Below are positions 38,941 to 48,531 of a stretch of 52,900 bases of DNA, one piece after another. The stretch is taken from positions 1-52,900 of the forward strand of contig CANJHI010000016.1 of NCBI GenBank assembly GCA_947474005.1. The letters are read 5' to 3'. Position 1 is the stretch's first letter. Every line of letters begins with the position of its first letter. This DNA is from Alphaproteobacteria bacterium. Its GTDB lineage: Bacteria; Pseudomonadota; Alphaproteobacteria; Reyranellales; Reyranellaceae. Both the position numbers and the translations under genes were made by a program. The notes under the pieces are model-generated. The model saw nothing but the letters and a program-made list of their open reading frames with translations, had not been told where the DNA came from and ran no database searches.

Positions 38941-39225
38941 TTACTCCTGATCGGCGGCGAGCAGCGAGCGGATGTACTCCATTGCCCGCTCCAGACGCCC
39001 TTCAACGTCCATCGCGACCTTCTTCAATTCGTCGTGCTGCCGTTCCAGCTTGCTGAGGCGCTTGGCCATCTCGTCGGCACGGATCGATTCGGCGCGCAGC
39101 CGCTCCTCGACCATCGTCTCCAGCCGGCTGAGCGCATTATCCACGCGGTCCTTCGCACTGGCCGCCTTGGACATCGCCCCCCCGCCGGCGGATCGCAGTG
39201 GGTCTCCCGGCTGCATCTGCTCCAT
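38941..39225 (-). CDS. small coiled-coil DUF4164-like protein
   Basis: 94 residues from the ATG at 39225, or 77 from the ATG at 39174 (MSKAASAKDRVDNALSRLE), which has a G-rich stretch just upstream and may be the true start. The body is one long amphipathic helix (ALSRLETMVEERL to MEYIRSLLAADQE). DUF4164 genes sit beside zapA in alphaproteobacteria and their function is unknown; a role in Z-ring assembly is suggested by position. It is divergent from tkt. Confidence 0.8.
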   Translation of the reverse strand: MEQMQPGDPLRSAGGGAMSKAASAKDRVDNALSRLETMVEERLRAESIRADEMAKRLSKLERQHDELKKVAMDVEGRLERAMEYIRSLLAADQE

Positions 39226-39381
39226 AAGCTAAGGATAAGTTGCAGGGCCGGGACCGGTCAACATCTAGGCCCTGTGGAGCAACGCCGGCCGCAAGATGTT
39301 GGCCGAACGCGAGGTTTTGCGCATTGACGGGCCAAAGTGCGGTCGGCATGTTGCGCGCCGCCCCCGAAAAACCTACGGCGT

Positions 39382-41379
39382 ATGCACAAAATGACCAATC
39401 AGACCGCCGCCCCACGTGACATGGCGAATGCCATCAGGGCCCTCGCCATGGACGCCGTGCAGCAGGCGGACTCGGGCCATCCCGGCATGCCGATGGGCAT
39501 GGCCGACGTCGCGACCGTCCTGTTCTCGAAGTTCCTGAAGTTCGACGCGTCCGAGCCCAACTGGCCAGATCGCGACCGCTTCATCCTGTCGGCCGGCCAC
39601 GGCTCAATGCTGCTCTACTCGCTGCTGCATCTCACCGGCTACGCCGACATGACGCTCGACGAGCTGAAAAACTTCCGGCAGCTCGGCAGCCGTACCGCCG
39701 GCCATCCCGAGTACGGCCACGCCAGCGGCATCGAGACCACGACCGGTCCGCTGGGACAGGGTCTCGGCAATTCGGTGGGCTTCGCCATCGCCGAGCGCCT
39801 GCTGGCCGAGCGCTTCGGTCGAGATCTCGTCGACCACTTCACCTACGTCATCGCCGGCGACGGCTGCTTGATGGAAGGTGTCGGGCAGGAGGCCATCACG
39901 CTGGCCGGCCATCTCGGTCTCGGCCGCCTGATCGTGCTGTTCGACGACAACGGCATCTCGATCGATGGTGCCACTTCGCTCAGCACCTCCGAGGACCACA
40001 AGAAGCGCTTCGCCGCCGCGGGCTGGCATGTGCTGGCGGTCGACGGCCACGATGCCGACGCGGTGACCCGCGCCATCCGCAAGGCGCGCAACGTCACCGA
40101 CAAGCCGTCGCTGATCGCCTGCAAGACGGTGATCGGCTACGGCGCGCCGACCAAGGCCGGCACCGCCGCCACGCACGGCTCGCCGCTCGGCAAGGACGAG
40201 ATCGCCGGTGCCCGCCAGAAGCTCGGCTGGAGCCACGGCCCGTTCGACATTCCCGAGCCGATTTTCTCGGCCTGGCGCAAGATCGGCGCGCGCGGCAAGA
40301 CGGCGCGACGCAAGTGGGCCAAGCGGCTCGCGGCGGTGAGTGCCGAGGAGCGGACGGAATTCGCCCGCCGCCAGCGCGGCGACCTCCCCGCTTCGGTCGG
40401 CGAGGCGATCGCGGCCTTCAAGACCAAGGCGGCAACCGACAAGCCGGCCTGGGCCACCCGCAAGTCGAGCCAGGAAGTGCTCGAGGTCATCAACCCGGTG
40501 CTGCCCGACACGATCGGCGGCTCGGCCGACCTCACGGGTTCGAACAACACCAAGACGGCCACGCTGAAGCCGGTGACCCGCAGCGATGCAGGCGGCCGCT
40601 ACATCTATTACGGCATCCGCGAGCACGCGATGGCCGCGGCCATGAACGGCATGGCGCTGCATGGCGGCGTGATCCCCTACGGCGGCACGTTCCTGGTGTT
40701 CACCGACTATTGCCGCGGCTCCATCCGCCTCTCGGCGCTGATGGGCCTGCGCGTCATCTACGTGATGACCCACGACTCGATTGGCCTCGGCGAAGACGGC
40801 CCGACGCATCAGCCGGTCGAGCACCTGGCGGCACTGCGCGCCATTCCCAACCTCCGGGTGCTGCGCCCGGCCGACGCCATCGAGACGGCGGAGTGCTGGC
40901 AACTCGCGCTCGAGTCCCGGCATGCACCGAGCATCCTCGCCCTCACGCGCCAGAACCTGCCGACCGTGCGCGGCGCCGGTGACGAGAACCTGTGCGCCCG
41001 CGGCGCCTATATTCTCGCAGGTGACGCTTCGGCCAGCGTCCGCCTGATCGCGACAGGCTCGGAAGTCCAATTGGCCCTCGCCGCCCGCGACCTGCTGGCC
41101 AAGGACGGCATTGCCGCGACCGTGGTGTCGATGCCGTCGTGGGAACTCTTTGCCGAGCAGGACGCTTCGTACCGAAGTGCGGTCCTGGGCGACGAAGGCA
41201 CGATCCGCGTGGCCTGCGAAGCGGCGAGCGGTTTCGGTTGGGAGCGCTGGCTGGGAAGCCGGGGCGCCTTCGTCGGCATGAAGGGCTTTGGCGCATCGGC
41301 CAAGGCCACCGATCTCTACAAGCATTTCGGCATCACCGCCGAGGCGATTGCCGCAGAGGCACGCCGCCTGGCAAATTAA
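39382..41379 (+). CDS. tkt: transketolase
   Basis: 665 residues from the ATG at 39382 (ATG at 39391 is also possible). The N-terminal [16 protein letters not shown], the TPP motif GDGCLMEG...NNGISIDG-like segment ([12 protein letters not shown]), [19 protein letters not shown] and the C-terminal TGSEVQLAL are diagnostic. It moves two-carbon ketol units in the pentose-phosphate or Calvin pathway. gap follows by 11 bp with a strong ribosome site, forming a tkt-gap operon. Confidence 0.96.
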   Translation: MHKMTNQTAAPRDMANAIRALAMDAVQQADSGHPGMPMGMADVATVLFSKFLKFDASEPNWPDRDRFILSAGHGSMLLYSLLHLTGYADMTLDELKNFRQLGSRTAGHPEYGHASGIETTTGPLGQGLGNSVGFAIAERLLAERFGRDLVDHFTYVIAGDGCLMEGVGQEAITLAGHLGLGRLIVLFDDNGISIDGATSLSTSEDHKKRFAAAGWHVLAVDGHDADAVTRAIRKARNVTDKPSLIACKTVIGYGAPTKAGTAATHGSPLGKDEIAGARQKLGWSHGPFDIPEPIFSAWRKIGARGKTARRKWAKRLAAVSAEERTEFARRQRGDLPASVGEAIAAFKTKAATDKPAWATRKSSQEVLEVINPVLPDTIGGSADLTGSNNTKTATLKPVTRSDAGGRYIYYGIREHAMAAAMNGMALHGGVIPYGGTFLVFTDYCRGSIRLSALMGLRVIYVMTHDSIGLGEDGPTHQPVEHLAALRAIPNLRVLRPADAIETAECWQLALESRHAPSILALTRQNLPTVRGAGDENLCARGAYILAGDASASVRLIATGSEVQLALAARDLLAKDGIAATVVSMPSWELFAEQDASYRSAVLGDEGTIRVACEAASGFGWERWLGSRGAFVGMKGFGASAKATDLYKHFGITAEAIAAEARRLAN

Positions 41380-41390
41380 CGGAGGAAGAC

Positions 41391-42395
41391 ATGGCTGTTC
41401 GGGTTGCTATCAACGGCTTCGGCCGCATCGGGCGCAATATCATGCGCGCCATCATGGAATCTGGCCGCAAGGACATCGAGGTCGTGGCGATCAACGATCT
41501 CGGCCCGGTCGAGACCAATGCCCATCTCTTCCGCTTCGACTCCGTGCACGGCCGCTTCAACGGCGAGGTCAAGGTCGACGGCGACACGATCGATGTCGGC
41601 CGCGGCAAGATGAAGGTCACCGCCGAGCGCGATCCGTCCAAGCTGCCGCACAAGGCGATGGGCGTCGACATCGCGCTCGAGTGCACCGGTTTCTTCACCT
41701 CCAAGACCGCGGCCTCGGCTCATCTCACCGCCGGCGCCAAGCGCGTGCTGGTCTCGGCTCCGGCCGACGGCGCCGACCTCACGGTCGTTTACGGCGTCAA
41801 TCACGACAAGCTCACCAAGGATCACCTCGTCGTCTCTAACGCCTCGTGCACGACCAATTGCCTGGCGCCGGTCGCCAAGGTGCTGAACGACGCGGTCGGC
41901 ATCACGCACGGCTTCATGACGACGATCCATGCCTACACCGGCGACCAGCCGACGCTCGACACCATGCACAAGGATCTCTACCGCGGCCGCGCCGCCGCGC
42001 TCTCGATGATCCCGACCTCTACAGGGGCGGCCAAGGCTGTCGGCCTGGTGCTACCGGAGCTGAACGGCAAACTGGACGGTGTTTCCATCCGCGTGCCGAC
42101 GCCCAATGTCTCGGTCATCGACTTCAAGTTCGTGGCCTCGCGCAAGACCGACGTGGGCGAGATCAACAAGGCCGTGAAGCTCGCCGCCGCCAACCAGCTC
42201 AAGGGCATCCTGGGCTGGACTGACGCGCCGAACGTGTCGATCGACTTCAACCACGATCCGCACTCGTCGACCTTCCACATGGATCAGACCAAGGTCATGG
42301 ACGGCACGCTGGTGCGCGTCATGAGCTGGTACGACAACGAGTGGGGCTTCTCCAACCGCATGTCCGACACCGCCGTCGCCATGGGCAAGCTCTAG
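41391..42395 (+). CDS. gap: glyceraldehyde-3-phosphate dehydrogenase, type I
   Basis: 334 residues. The NAD loop [14 protein letters not shown] starts the protein, the nucleophile is in [12 protein letters not shown] (Cys about 154), and the C-terminal [13 protein letters not shown] is conserved. GGAGGAAG lies 2-9 nt before the ATG at 41391. In alphaproteobacteria gap is usually followed by pgk and fba; here the next gene is an unrelated minus-strand regulator. Confidence 0.97.
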   Translation: MAVRVAINGFGRIGRNIMRAIMESGRKDIEVVAINDLGPVETNAHLFRFDSVHGRFNGEVKVDGDTIDVGRGKMKVTAERDPSKLPHKAMGVDIALECTGFFTSKTAASAHLTAGAKRVLVSAPADGADLTVVYGVNHDKLTKDHLVVSNASCTTNCLAPVAKVLNDAVGITHGFMTTIHAYTGDQPTLDTMHKDLYRGRAAALSMIPTSTGAAKAVGLVLPELNGKLDGVSIRVPTPNVSVIDFKFVASRKTDVGEINKAVKLAAANQLKGILGWTDAPNVSIDFNHDPHSSTFHMDQTKVMDGTLVRVMSWYDNEWGFSNRMSDTAVAMGKL

Positions 42396-42422
42396 GGGCA
42401 AGCTCGGCTAGGCCTTGCCACT

Positions 42423-43160
42423 TTAGGCTTGGCGCTTCGCCGAGATCCCGCGGAAGGCCTCCTCGAGCGCCACCGGGTTCGGGGGCGGCTGCCACGCCGA
42501 TTGCCATTCAACGAGACCCAAAAGGTGGTCGAGCATCAGCTTGGCCGCCTTTTTTGCGTCGCGCGCCAAGATCGCCTTCACGATGTCGGCGTGATCGTGC
42601 GGGCCGGCGCAGTTGTGGAAGCGCTCGGGCGCCGACAGCGAAAAATGCATGGTCGAGCGTGTGAGCAATCCACGCAGCAGCCGCGAGAGCTGCTCGTTTC
42701 CGCAGAGTTCGGCCAGCAGGATGTGGAACTCGCCTGACAGGCCGAACAGCCGGCCGCGGTCGTCGCTCCTGACGGCCTGGCGTTCTTCGCTGACATGGGC
42801 TTTCAGGCGCTGGGCGGCCGGGAGGTCGTGCTCGGCGCAGAGGCGCTGGACGATCGCGGTCTCGAGCATCGTGCGGACATCGTAGATCTCGCGGACCTCC
42901 TCGATCGTCAACGCCGGCACGAACGTGCCGCGGTTGGGCACCGCTTCGAGCCAGCCCTCATGGACCAGGCGATGGAGCGCCTTGCGCACGCGCTCGCGGC
43001 TGACCTTCAGCACCCGGCTGAGCGCCGGCTCCCGGAGCTTGGTGCCGGGCAGCAGGCGGCCCATCAGCATGGCGCGCCGGATCGCGTCGTAGACGGCCTT
43101 GTCGATCGCGACGTCGCCCTTCAGGGGGCGGGCTTTGACCTTCTTGCGGGGTTGGACCAT
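42423..43160 (-). CDS. GntR-family transcriptional regulator, FCD (FadR) subgroup
   Basis: 245 residues. Residues 20-85 form the winged helix (AVYDAIRRAMLMGRLLPGTKL, LSRVLKVSRERVRKALHRLV). The FCD domain (about 95-225) has the metal/ligand His and Asp residues in VREIYDVRTMLE and DHADIVKAILARD. It is divergent from the spermidine/putrescine-type ABC operon. The TGTGCACA pair in the shared intergenic region is its likely operator; the effector may be a ureide or the transported compound (inference). Confidence 0.88.
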   Translation of the reverse strand: MVQPRKKVKARPLKGDVAIDKAVYDAIRRAMLMGRLLPGTKLREPALSRVLKVSRERVRKALHRLVHEGWLEAVPNRGTFVPALTIEEVREIYDVRTMLETAIVQRLCAEHDLPAAQRLKAHVSEERQAVRSDDRGRLFGLSGEFHILLAELCGNEQLSRLLRGLLTRSTMHFSLSAPERFHNCAGPHDHADIVKAILARDAKKAAKLMLDHLLGLVEWQSAWQPPPNPVALEEAFRGISAKRQA

Positions 43161-43181
43161 CGGTCAGCCTTGGCAGAATAA

Positions 43182-43210
43182 TGTGCACATTCCGATTTTG
43201 TATGTGCACA
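43182..43210. promoter_or_regulatory. paired TGTGCACA operator, likely for the GntR/FCD regulator
   Basis: Two identical 8-bp palindromes, TGTGCACA at 43182-43189 and 43203-43210, lie 21 bp apart (two helical turns), each within ATGTGCACA(T/A). They sit in the 148-bp region between the regulator gene and the transporter operon. Short palindromes with T-rich flanks are the usual target of FCD-GntR dimers, so cooperative binding of two dimers is plausible. Confidence 0.7.
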
Positions 43211-43308
43211 AAACGGGCCACTCCAGCCAGCCGTTCCTCGTTTTCCTTGCCGGACGGCGCTTATCAGTTGGCACGCCGCTTGCCTCGTTGCTGCCGAGGA
43301 GGCGTGGC

Positions 43309-44394
43309 ATGCAATCGACCCCGGCGGGCCGGACACTCGACGTCGAAGATCTGACCGTGCGCTACGGGCAGGCGCTGGCTGTCGATGGCGTGACGCTGGC
43401 CATAGAGCCCGGCGAGGTCGTGGCGCTGCTGGGTCCATCCGGCTGCGGCAAGACCACCTTGCTGCGCGTGATCGCGGGTTTTGTCCGCCAGGCCGCCGGG
43501 CGGGTGCGGGTTGATGGCGCGCCGATCGATCACCTGCCGGCCAACCAGCGCAACATCGGCATCGTCTTCCAGAACTACGCACTCTTCCCGCACATGACCG
43601 TGGCCGAGAACGTGGCCTATGGGCTGCGCGCCCGCGGCGTGCGCGGCCCCGAGGTCCAGGCGCGCATCTCGCGCTTCCTCGATGTCGTGCAGCTCGGCGG
43701 CTTCCGTGAGCGCCTGCCGCGCCAACTCTCGGGCGGCCAGCAGCAGCGCGTGGCACTTGCCCGGGCGCTCGCCGTCGAACCGTCGATCCTGCTGCTCGAC
43801 GAGCCCTTTGCCGCCCTCGACCGAAATCTCAGGCTCGACATGCAGATCGAGGTCAAGCGCCTGCAGCGAACGCTCGGCCTCACGACCATCCTGGTAACGC
43901 ACGACCAGGACGAGGCGATGAGCGTCGCCGACCGCATCGCCGTCATGAACAAGGGCCGGGTCGAGCAGTTCGACAAGCCGGTCGCGATCTACGACCGGCC
44001 ACAGACGCTGTTCGTCAACGGTTTCATCGGCACGACCAACCTGCTGAATGGCAAAGTCTCGGCGCGCGAGGGCGGCACCGCAACGGTCGCGCTCGACGCC
44101 GGTGCGACGCTGCGGCTGCCCGCCTCGGCCGACTTCGGCCTCGGCGCCCCGGTGCTGCTGTCGGTGAGGCCCGAACAGCTCGCCCTCTCCTCGGTGCCCG
44201 GCCCGGAATGCTGGCGGGTGGAGCCCGGGCTCAGCCTGCCGCTCGGCGCGCAACTCGTGCACGAGGCGCGGACCACCGATGGCGTGTCGCTGAAGATCGT
44301 CGAATCTCGCCGGGCCGAGCCGCCGTCCGCGGGCCGCGTCTACTGCACCTTGACCGACGATGCCCGCCCTACCCTGTTCCCGCGTTCAACCTGA
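43309..44394 (+). CDS. ABC transporter ATP-binding protein (PotA/spermidine-putrescine type)
   Basis: 361 residues. Walker A GPSGCGKTT (about 43-51), signature LSGGQQQRVALARA, Walker B ILLLDEPFAALD, His switch VTHDQDE and a C-terminal TOBE domain (about 250-361) are present. GAGGAGG lies 6-7 nt before the ATG at 43309, and the longer frame is unsupported. It is the first gene of the ABC-allA-puuE operon and energises the two permeases. Confidence 0.93.
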   Translation: MQSTPAGRTLDVEDLTVRYGQALAVDGVTLAIEPGEVVALLGPSGCGKTTLLRVIAGFVRQAAGRVRVDGAPIDHLPANQRNIGIVFQNYALFPHMTVAENVAYGLRARGVRGPEVQARISRFLDVVQLGGFRERLPRQLSGGQQQRVALARALAVEPSILLLDEPFAALDRNLRLDMQIEVKRLQRTLGLTTILVTHDQDEAMSVADRIAVMNKGRVEQFDKPVAIYDRPQTLFVNGFIGTTNLLNGKVSAREGGTATVALDAGATLRLPASADFGLGAPVLLSVRPEQLALSSVPGPECWRVEPGLSLPLGAQLVHEARTTDGVSLKIVESRRAEPPSAGRVYCTLTDDARPTLFPRST

Positions 44395-44413
44395 CAACCA
44401 CGGAGTAGTCCCG

Positions 44414-45433
44414 ATGTTCAGTCGCAGAACCCTGCTCGCTGGCGCCACCGCGATCGGTGGCGTCTCCCTCCTTCCGGCCATCGCCCATGCCAAGGGCATC
44501 GTCACGGCTGCCACCTATCCCGGCGTCTGGGAGGACGCCTATCGCAGCATCGTGGCGCCGGCGCTCAAGAAGAAAGATGACATCGAACTCGAGCTGCAGC
44601 CGTTGTTCGCGGTCGACCAGATCGCCAAGGCCAAGGCCGCGCGTGGCGCGCCGCCCTTCGACGCTTTCGTTCTCGATCCCGGGCCGCGCATCACCGCCAT
44701 CGAGGGCGGCCTGTTCGAGAAGTTCGATGGCAAGAAACTCACCAATGCCTCCAAGCTGCCGGCCGGCATGATCGACGAATGGGGCGTCTGCGTAAACGCG
44801 CAGGTCGTGGGCATCGCCTATAATCCGAAGAAGGTACCCGCGCCCAAGGGCTGGAAGGACCTGCTGACCGACCCGTGGGTGTCGCGCCTTGGCCTGACCG
44901 GCTTCCAGACCACCTTCGGCACGGTGTCGCTGATCGAGATCGCCAAGGTCTTCGGCGGTTCGGAGACCAACATCGATCCGGCATTGGTCGAGCTCAAGAA
45001 GGTGCTGTCCAAGGTGGCGGCCGTCGGCCAGCCGGCCGCCATGCCCAGCCTCTTCCAGCAGGGCCAGTGCGACGTGATGTATACGAACACCCAGACCGTC
45101 GCGACGCTGAAGAGCAAGGGCGTCGACATCGACTTCGTGAAACCCGAGACGGGCGCGGTTGCCTTCTTCACCACTCTGCACCTCGCCAAGGGCACCACCG
45201 AAGCAGAGAACGCCTACAAGTATTGCGACATCGTCGCCGGCAAGGAAGTCCAGGAGGCGCTGACCAAGCCGCCCTTCAACTTCATCCCGATCAACAAGGA
45301 CGTGCCGCTGCCCGACTACCTGCCGATGAAGAGCCTCGACGAGATGTCGAGCTACGTCCGCCACGACTGGGCGAAGATCAACCCGTTGCGCGCCAGCTGG
45401 ATCGAGAAGTTCAACAAGGAAATGGCCAAGTGA
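44414..45433 (+). CDS. ABC transporter extracellular solute-binding protein (PotD/PotF-like)
   Basis: 339 residues. MFSRRTLLAGATAIGGVSLLP is a Tat-like signal with cleavage after AHA. The mature protein resembles family-1 binding proteins for polyamines or iron: TAATYPGVWEDAYRSIV at the N-terminus, AYNPKKVPAPKGWKDL in the hinge region, QQGQCDVMYTNTQTVA in the ligand cleft. The transported ligand may be a ureide or purine-derived compound given allA and puuE downstream. It starts 19 bp after the ATPase gene. Confidence 0.9.
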   Translation: MFSRRTLLAGATAIGGVSLLPAIAHAKGIVTAATYPGVWEDAYRSIVAPALKKKDDIELELQPLFAVDQIAKAKAARGAPPFDAFVLDPGPRITAIEGGLFEKFDGKKLTNASKLPAGMIDEWGVCVNAQVVGIAYNPKKVPAPKGWKDLLTDPWVSRLGLTGFQTTFGTVSLIEIAKVFGGSETNIDPALVELKKVLSKVAAVGQPAAMPSLFQQGQCDVMYTNTQTVATLKSKGVDIDFVKPETGAVAFFTTLHLAKGTTEAENAYKYCDIVAGKEVQEALTKPPFNFIPINKDVPLPDYLPMKSLDEMSSYVRHDWAKINPLRASWIEKFNKEMAK

Positions 45434-45443
45434 GAGCGGACAC

Positions 45444-46283
45444 ATGAGGAAAGCAGCGGAGTGGCAGCTCGCGCTGCCACTTGCGCTCGCCTTCGCCTCC
45501 ATCTTTCTCGCGCCGCTGCTTATGCTGGTCGGCGTGAGCTTCTTCAACGACGACAAGATCACCCAGCCGGGCTTCGGCCAGTGGGCGAAGTTCCTTGGCG
45601 ACCCGTTCAGCTACAAGGTGATCGCCGACACCATGCTGCTCGGCGTGAAGACAGTCTGCGCCACCGTACTGATCGGCTACCCGCTGGCGCTGGTCTATCT
45701 CGACGCGTCGCCGCGTGTGCAGAAGGTGCTGATCTTCATCATCGTGATGCCGCTCCTGCTGTCGGTGGTGGTCCGCACCTTCGCCTGGATCGTCGTGCTG
45801 GGCCGCGAGGGCGTCGTGAACACCGTGCTGATGCAGATCGGCGTCATCTCCGAGCCGCTGCGGCTGCTGCAGACCGAGCTCGGCCTGGTCATATCGCTCA
45901 CCCAGATTGAGATGCCGCTGATGCTGCTGCCGCTGATCAGCGTGATGTCGCGCCTCGATCCCAACATGCGCGACGCCTCCGCCGCCCTGGGCGCCTCGCG
46001 CTGGCGCACGCTCTTCACGGTCATCGTGCCGCTCAGCATGCCGGGCCTGGTCGCGGGCTGCCTGCTGGTGTTCGCCAGCTCCACCACCGCCTTCATCTCG
46101 CAGACCGTGATCGGCGGCGTGCGGCTGATCTACCTGCCGCTCCTGATCTGGCAGCAGTCGCTGGTCGTGTTCAACTGGCCGTTGGCCGCCGTCGTCTCGA
46201 TCACGTTGCTTGTCTCCGTGCTGTCGGTGGTGAGTGCGCTCTCCTACCTCGGCCGCCGCTCCAGCGGGTATCTGCATGGGTAG
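45444..46283 (+). CDS. ABC transporter permease (PotB/PotH type)
   Basis: 279 residues with six membrane helices (the first LALPLALAFASIFLAPLLML). The cytoplasmic EAA-like loop, SAALGASRWRTLFTVIVPLS, is the ATPase docking site. It overlaps the next permease by 8 nt (46276-46283), so the pair is translated together as a heterodimeric channel. Confidence 0.93.
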   Translation: MRKAAEWQLALPLALAFASIFLAPLLMLVGVSFFNDDKITQPGFGQWAKFLGDPFSYKVIADTMLLGVKTVCATVLIGYPLALVYLDASPRVQKVLIFIIVMPLLLSVVVRTFAWIVVLGREGVVNTVLMQIGVISEPLRLLQTELGLVISLTQIEMPLMLLPLISVMSRLDPNMRDASAALGASRWRTLFTVIVPLSMPGLVAGCLLVFASSTTAFISQTVIGGVRLIYLPLLIWQQSLVVFNWPLAAVVSITLLVSVLSVVSALSYLGRRSSGYLHG

Positions 46284-47097
46284 ACGGCGCAGCTTCGCCG
46301 ACATCTCCTATGGCCTCGTCATCGGCGGACTGGCCGTCCTGGCGCTGTTCATCATCGTGGCGCCAGTCGTGATCGTGCTGATGACCTCCTTCACCGAGGG
46401 CCGTTCGCTAAAGTTCCCACCGACCGGCTTCTCGCTGCAGTGGTACGAGGCGCTGTTCGATCCATCGAAGTCACGGCAGATCCATCGCGCCGTGTCGAAT
46501 TCGCTCGAGGTCGCGGCCTACTCGACGGTCTTTGGCGTTCTGCTGGGATCGCTGGCCGCGCTCGGCCTCTCGCGCAGCCGCAGCAAGCTCGCCCGCGCCG
46601 CCGACAGCCTCTTCATGTCGCCGCTGGTCCTGCCCGGTCTCACGTTTGGCCTGGCGGCGCTGATGTACTTCACCCTGATCGGTCTTCGCCCTTCGATTCA
46701 TCTCATCATCGCCGGCCACATGATCGTGACCGTGCCGTTCATCCTGCGCACGACGACGGCCAGCCTCTCCCAGCTCGATCCGGCGCTGCTGGATTCCTCG
46801 CTGAGCCTGGGCGCGAGCTGGCTCTACACGCTCCGCCGCGTGACCCTGCCGCTGATCGCACCGGGCATCTTCGCCGGTGCGTTCCTGGCCTTCATGGCCT
46901 CGATCGACAATGTGCCGGTCTCGCTCTTCCTGTCGACCGCGCGCACCGACATGCTGCCGATCCGCATGTGGGGCATGATGGAATCCACTCTCGATCCGCG
47001 GATCGCGGCGGTGTCGGGTGTATTGATCGCCGCGGCTTTCCTGTTGATGCTGATCATGGAATGGACGGTGGGGCTGACCCGCCGCATGCGCGACTGA
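46276..47097 (+). CDS. ABC transporter permease (PotC/PotI type)
   Basis: 273 residues with six helices (first VIGGLAVLALFIIVAPVVIV). The EAA-like loop is SSLSLGASWLYTLRRVTLPL. The start ATG at 46276 is in the 8-nt overlap with the preceding permease; an upstream in-frame GTG lies within that gene. The gene ends just before the allA ATG. Confidence 0.93.
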   Translation: MGRRRSFADISYGLVIGGLAVLALFIIVAPVVIVLMTSFTEGRSLKFPPTGFSLQWYEALFDPSKSRQIHRAVSNSLEVAAYSTVFGVLLGSLAALGLSRSRSKLARAADSLFMSPLVLPGLTFGLAALMYFTLIGLRPSIHLIIAGHMIVTVPFILRTTTASLSQLDPALLDSSLSLGASWLYTLRRVTLPLIAPGIFAGAFLAFMASIDNVPVSLFLSTARTDMLPIRMWGMMESTLDPRIAAVSGVLIAAAFLLMLIMEWTVGLTRRMRD

Positions 47098-47108
47098 TGA
47101 GGAATGCC

Positions 47109-47582
47109 ATGGAAGTGATCGCCCAGCCTCTCACCAAGGAAGCCTTCGCCCCGTTCGGCGACGTGATCGACGTACCAGAGGTCGCCGGCCGCACCTACTA
47201 CGAGGATGCGCTGGGCAACCTGCGGCCCGCCGCGCATGCCAGTCTCTCGGTCAGCCTGAAGCCCGAGACGCCAGAGCGGCCGCTGAAGGCTGACCTGCTG
47301 GAGCGCCACGAATTCTCTTCCCAGACCTTCATGCCGCTCGATGTCGACCGCTGGCTGATCGTCGTGGCGCCGCACGCCAAAGCCGGCGGCCCCGATCTCG
47401 CCGGCGTGCGCGCCTTCATCGCCACCGGCAAGCAGGGCGTCACTTACCGTCCCGACACCTGGCACCACGGCCTCACCGTGCTCGACCGCCCCGGCCGCTT
47501 CGCTGTCTTCATGTGGCGCGACGGCGGCAAGGGCGACGAGGAGTTTGTGCCCGTCGCTCCCTTCACCATCCGCATTCCCTGA
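47109..47582 (+). CDS. allA: ureidoglycolate lyase AllA
   Basis: 157 residues. PLTKEAFAPFGDVIDVPE at the N-terminus, LERHEFSSQTFMPLDVDRWLIVVAPH (ligand His) and GVTYRPDTWHHGLTVLDRPGRFAVF are the cupin-like AllA motifs. The enzyme releases urea and glyoxylate from ureidoglycolate, the last steps of allantoin use. GAGGA lies 6 nt before the ATG at 47109; an ATG at 47097, overlapping the permease stop, lacks a ribosome site. Coupled to the ABC transporter and puuE genes. Confidence 0.92.
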   Translation: MEVIAQPLTKEAFAPFGDVIDVPEVAGRTYYEDALGNLRPAAHASLSVSLKPETPERPLKADLLERHEFSSQTFMPLDVDRWLIVVAPHAKAGGPDLAGVRAFIATGKQGVTYRPDTWHHGLTVLDRPGRFAVFMWRDGGKGDEEFVPVAPFTIRIP

Positions 47583-47596
47583 TCGGAGAGCCTGCG

Positions 47597-48520
47597 ATGC
47601 CCTACGACGTTCGCCGCGACTTCATCGGTTACGGCGCCAACCCGCCCGACCCAAAATGGCCAGATGGCGCGCGCGTCGCGGTGAACTTCGTGATGAACTA
47701 CGAAGAAGGCTCCGAGCCTTCCATGCAGGACGGCGAAGGCCACACCGAGATCGGCCTCAGCGATGCCGCGCGCATGGGCCAGTCGATCCAGGGCCGCGAC
47801 CTCGCGGCCGAAGGTCTGTTCGAATACGGCAGTCGCGTCGGATTCTGGCGGCTGATGCGGCTTTTCCAGGAGCGCGGCCTGCCGATGACGATCTTCGGCT
47901 GCGGCCTCGCGCTGGAGCGCAATCCGCAAGCCTCCGAAGCGATCAAGAAGTCGGGCTTCGACGTCTGCTCGCACGGTTGGCGCTGGATCAAGCACTACGA
48001 ACTCGACGAGGCCACGGAGCGCGACCATATCCGCAAGGCCATCGCCGCCATCCAGAAGATGACCGGCGAGCGGCCGCTCGGCTGGTACTGCCGCTATGGG
48101 CCCGGCGTGAACACGCGCCGCCTCGTCGTCGAGGAAGGCGGCTTCCTCTATGATTCGGACTACTACGGCGACGAACTGCCGTTCTGGGTCACCGTCGACG
48201 GCAAGGCCCAGCTCGTGGTGCCCTACTCCGTCACCAACAACGACGGTCAGTTCGGCGCCACCATCGGTACCTCGGACCAGTGGTTCTCCTTTGTGCGCGA
48301 CGCCTTCGACATGCTCTATCGCGAGGGCGCGACCGCACCGAAGATGATGTCGGTCGGCCTGCACATGCGCCTGATCGGCCATCCGGCACGCGCCGTCGGG
48401 CTGGCCCGACTGCTCGACCATATCCAGAAGCATTCAGGCGTCTGGGTCACTCGACGCGTCGATATCGCCCGCCACTGGATCAAGACCCATCCCTATCCCG
48501 GCAAGGGGCTGAATGAGTAG
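47597..48520 (+). CDS. puuE: PuuE-like allantoinase/polysaccharide deacetylase, first copy
   Basis: 307 residues. The NodB-like barrel is seen in VAVNFVMNYEEGSEP, GSRVGFWRLMRLFQERGLP, FDVCSHGWRW and GWYCRYGPGVNTRRL. PuuE hydrolyses allantoin without the dinuclear metal of classical allantoinases. CGGAGAG precedes the ATG at 47597. It is about 70% identical by eye to the gene at 48864, with different central inserts near residues 50-62. One of the pair could act on another ureide. Confidence 0.9.
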   Translation: MPYDVRRDFIGYGANPPDPKWPDGARVAVNFVMNYEEGSEPSMQDGEGHTEIGLSDAARMGQSIQGRDLAAEGLFEYGSRVGFWRLMRLFQERGLPMTIFGCGLALERNPQASEAIKKSGFDVCSHGWRWIKHYELDEATERDHIRKAIAAIQKMTGERPLGWYCRYGPGVNTRRLVVEEGGFLYDSDYYGDELPFWVTVDGKAQLVVPYSVTNNDGQFGATIGTSDQWFSFVRDAFDMLYREGATAPKMMSVGLHMRLIGHPARAVGLARLLDHIQKHSGVWVTRRVDIARHWIKTHPYPGKGLNE

Positions 48521-48531
48521 TATCGTCCGCC

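Noticed and set aside
39604..41325. 573-codon minus-strand ORF opposite tkt
   Set aside because: Transketolase is unmistakable on the plus strand; the antisense frame shows no motif and no ribosome site.
42397..42419. Bidirectional terminator between gap and the GntR gene
   Set aside because: GGCAAG/CTTGCC gives only a 6-bp stem with a long loop and no U tract.
43099..43308. Longer N-terminus for the PotA-like ATPase
   Set aside because: The extension overlaps the divergent regulator gene and the operator boxes, and the ATG at 43309 has a strong ribosome site.
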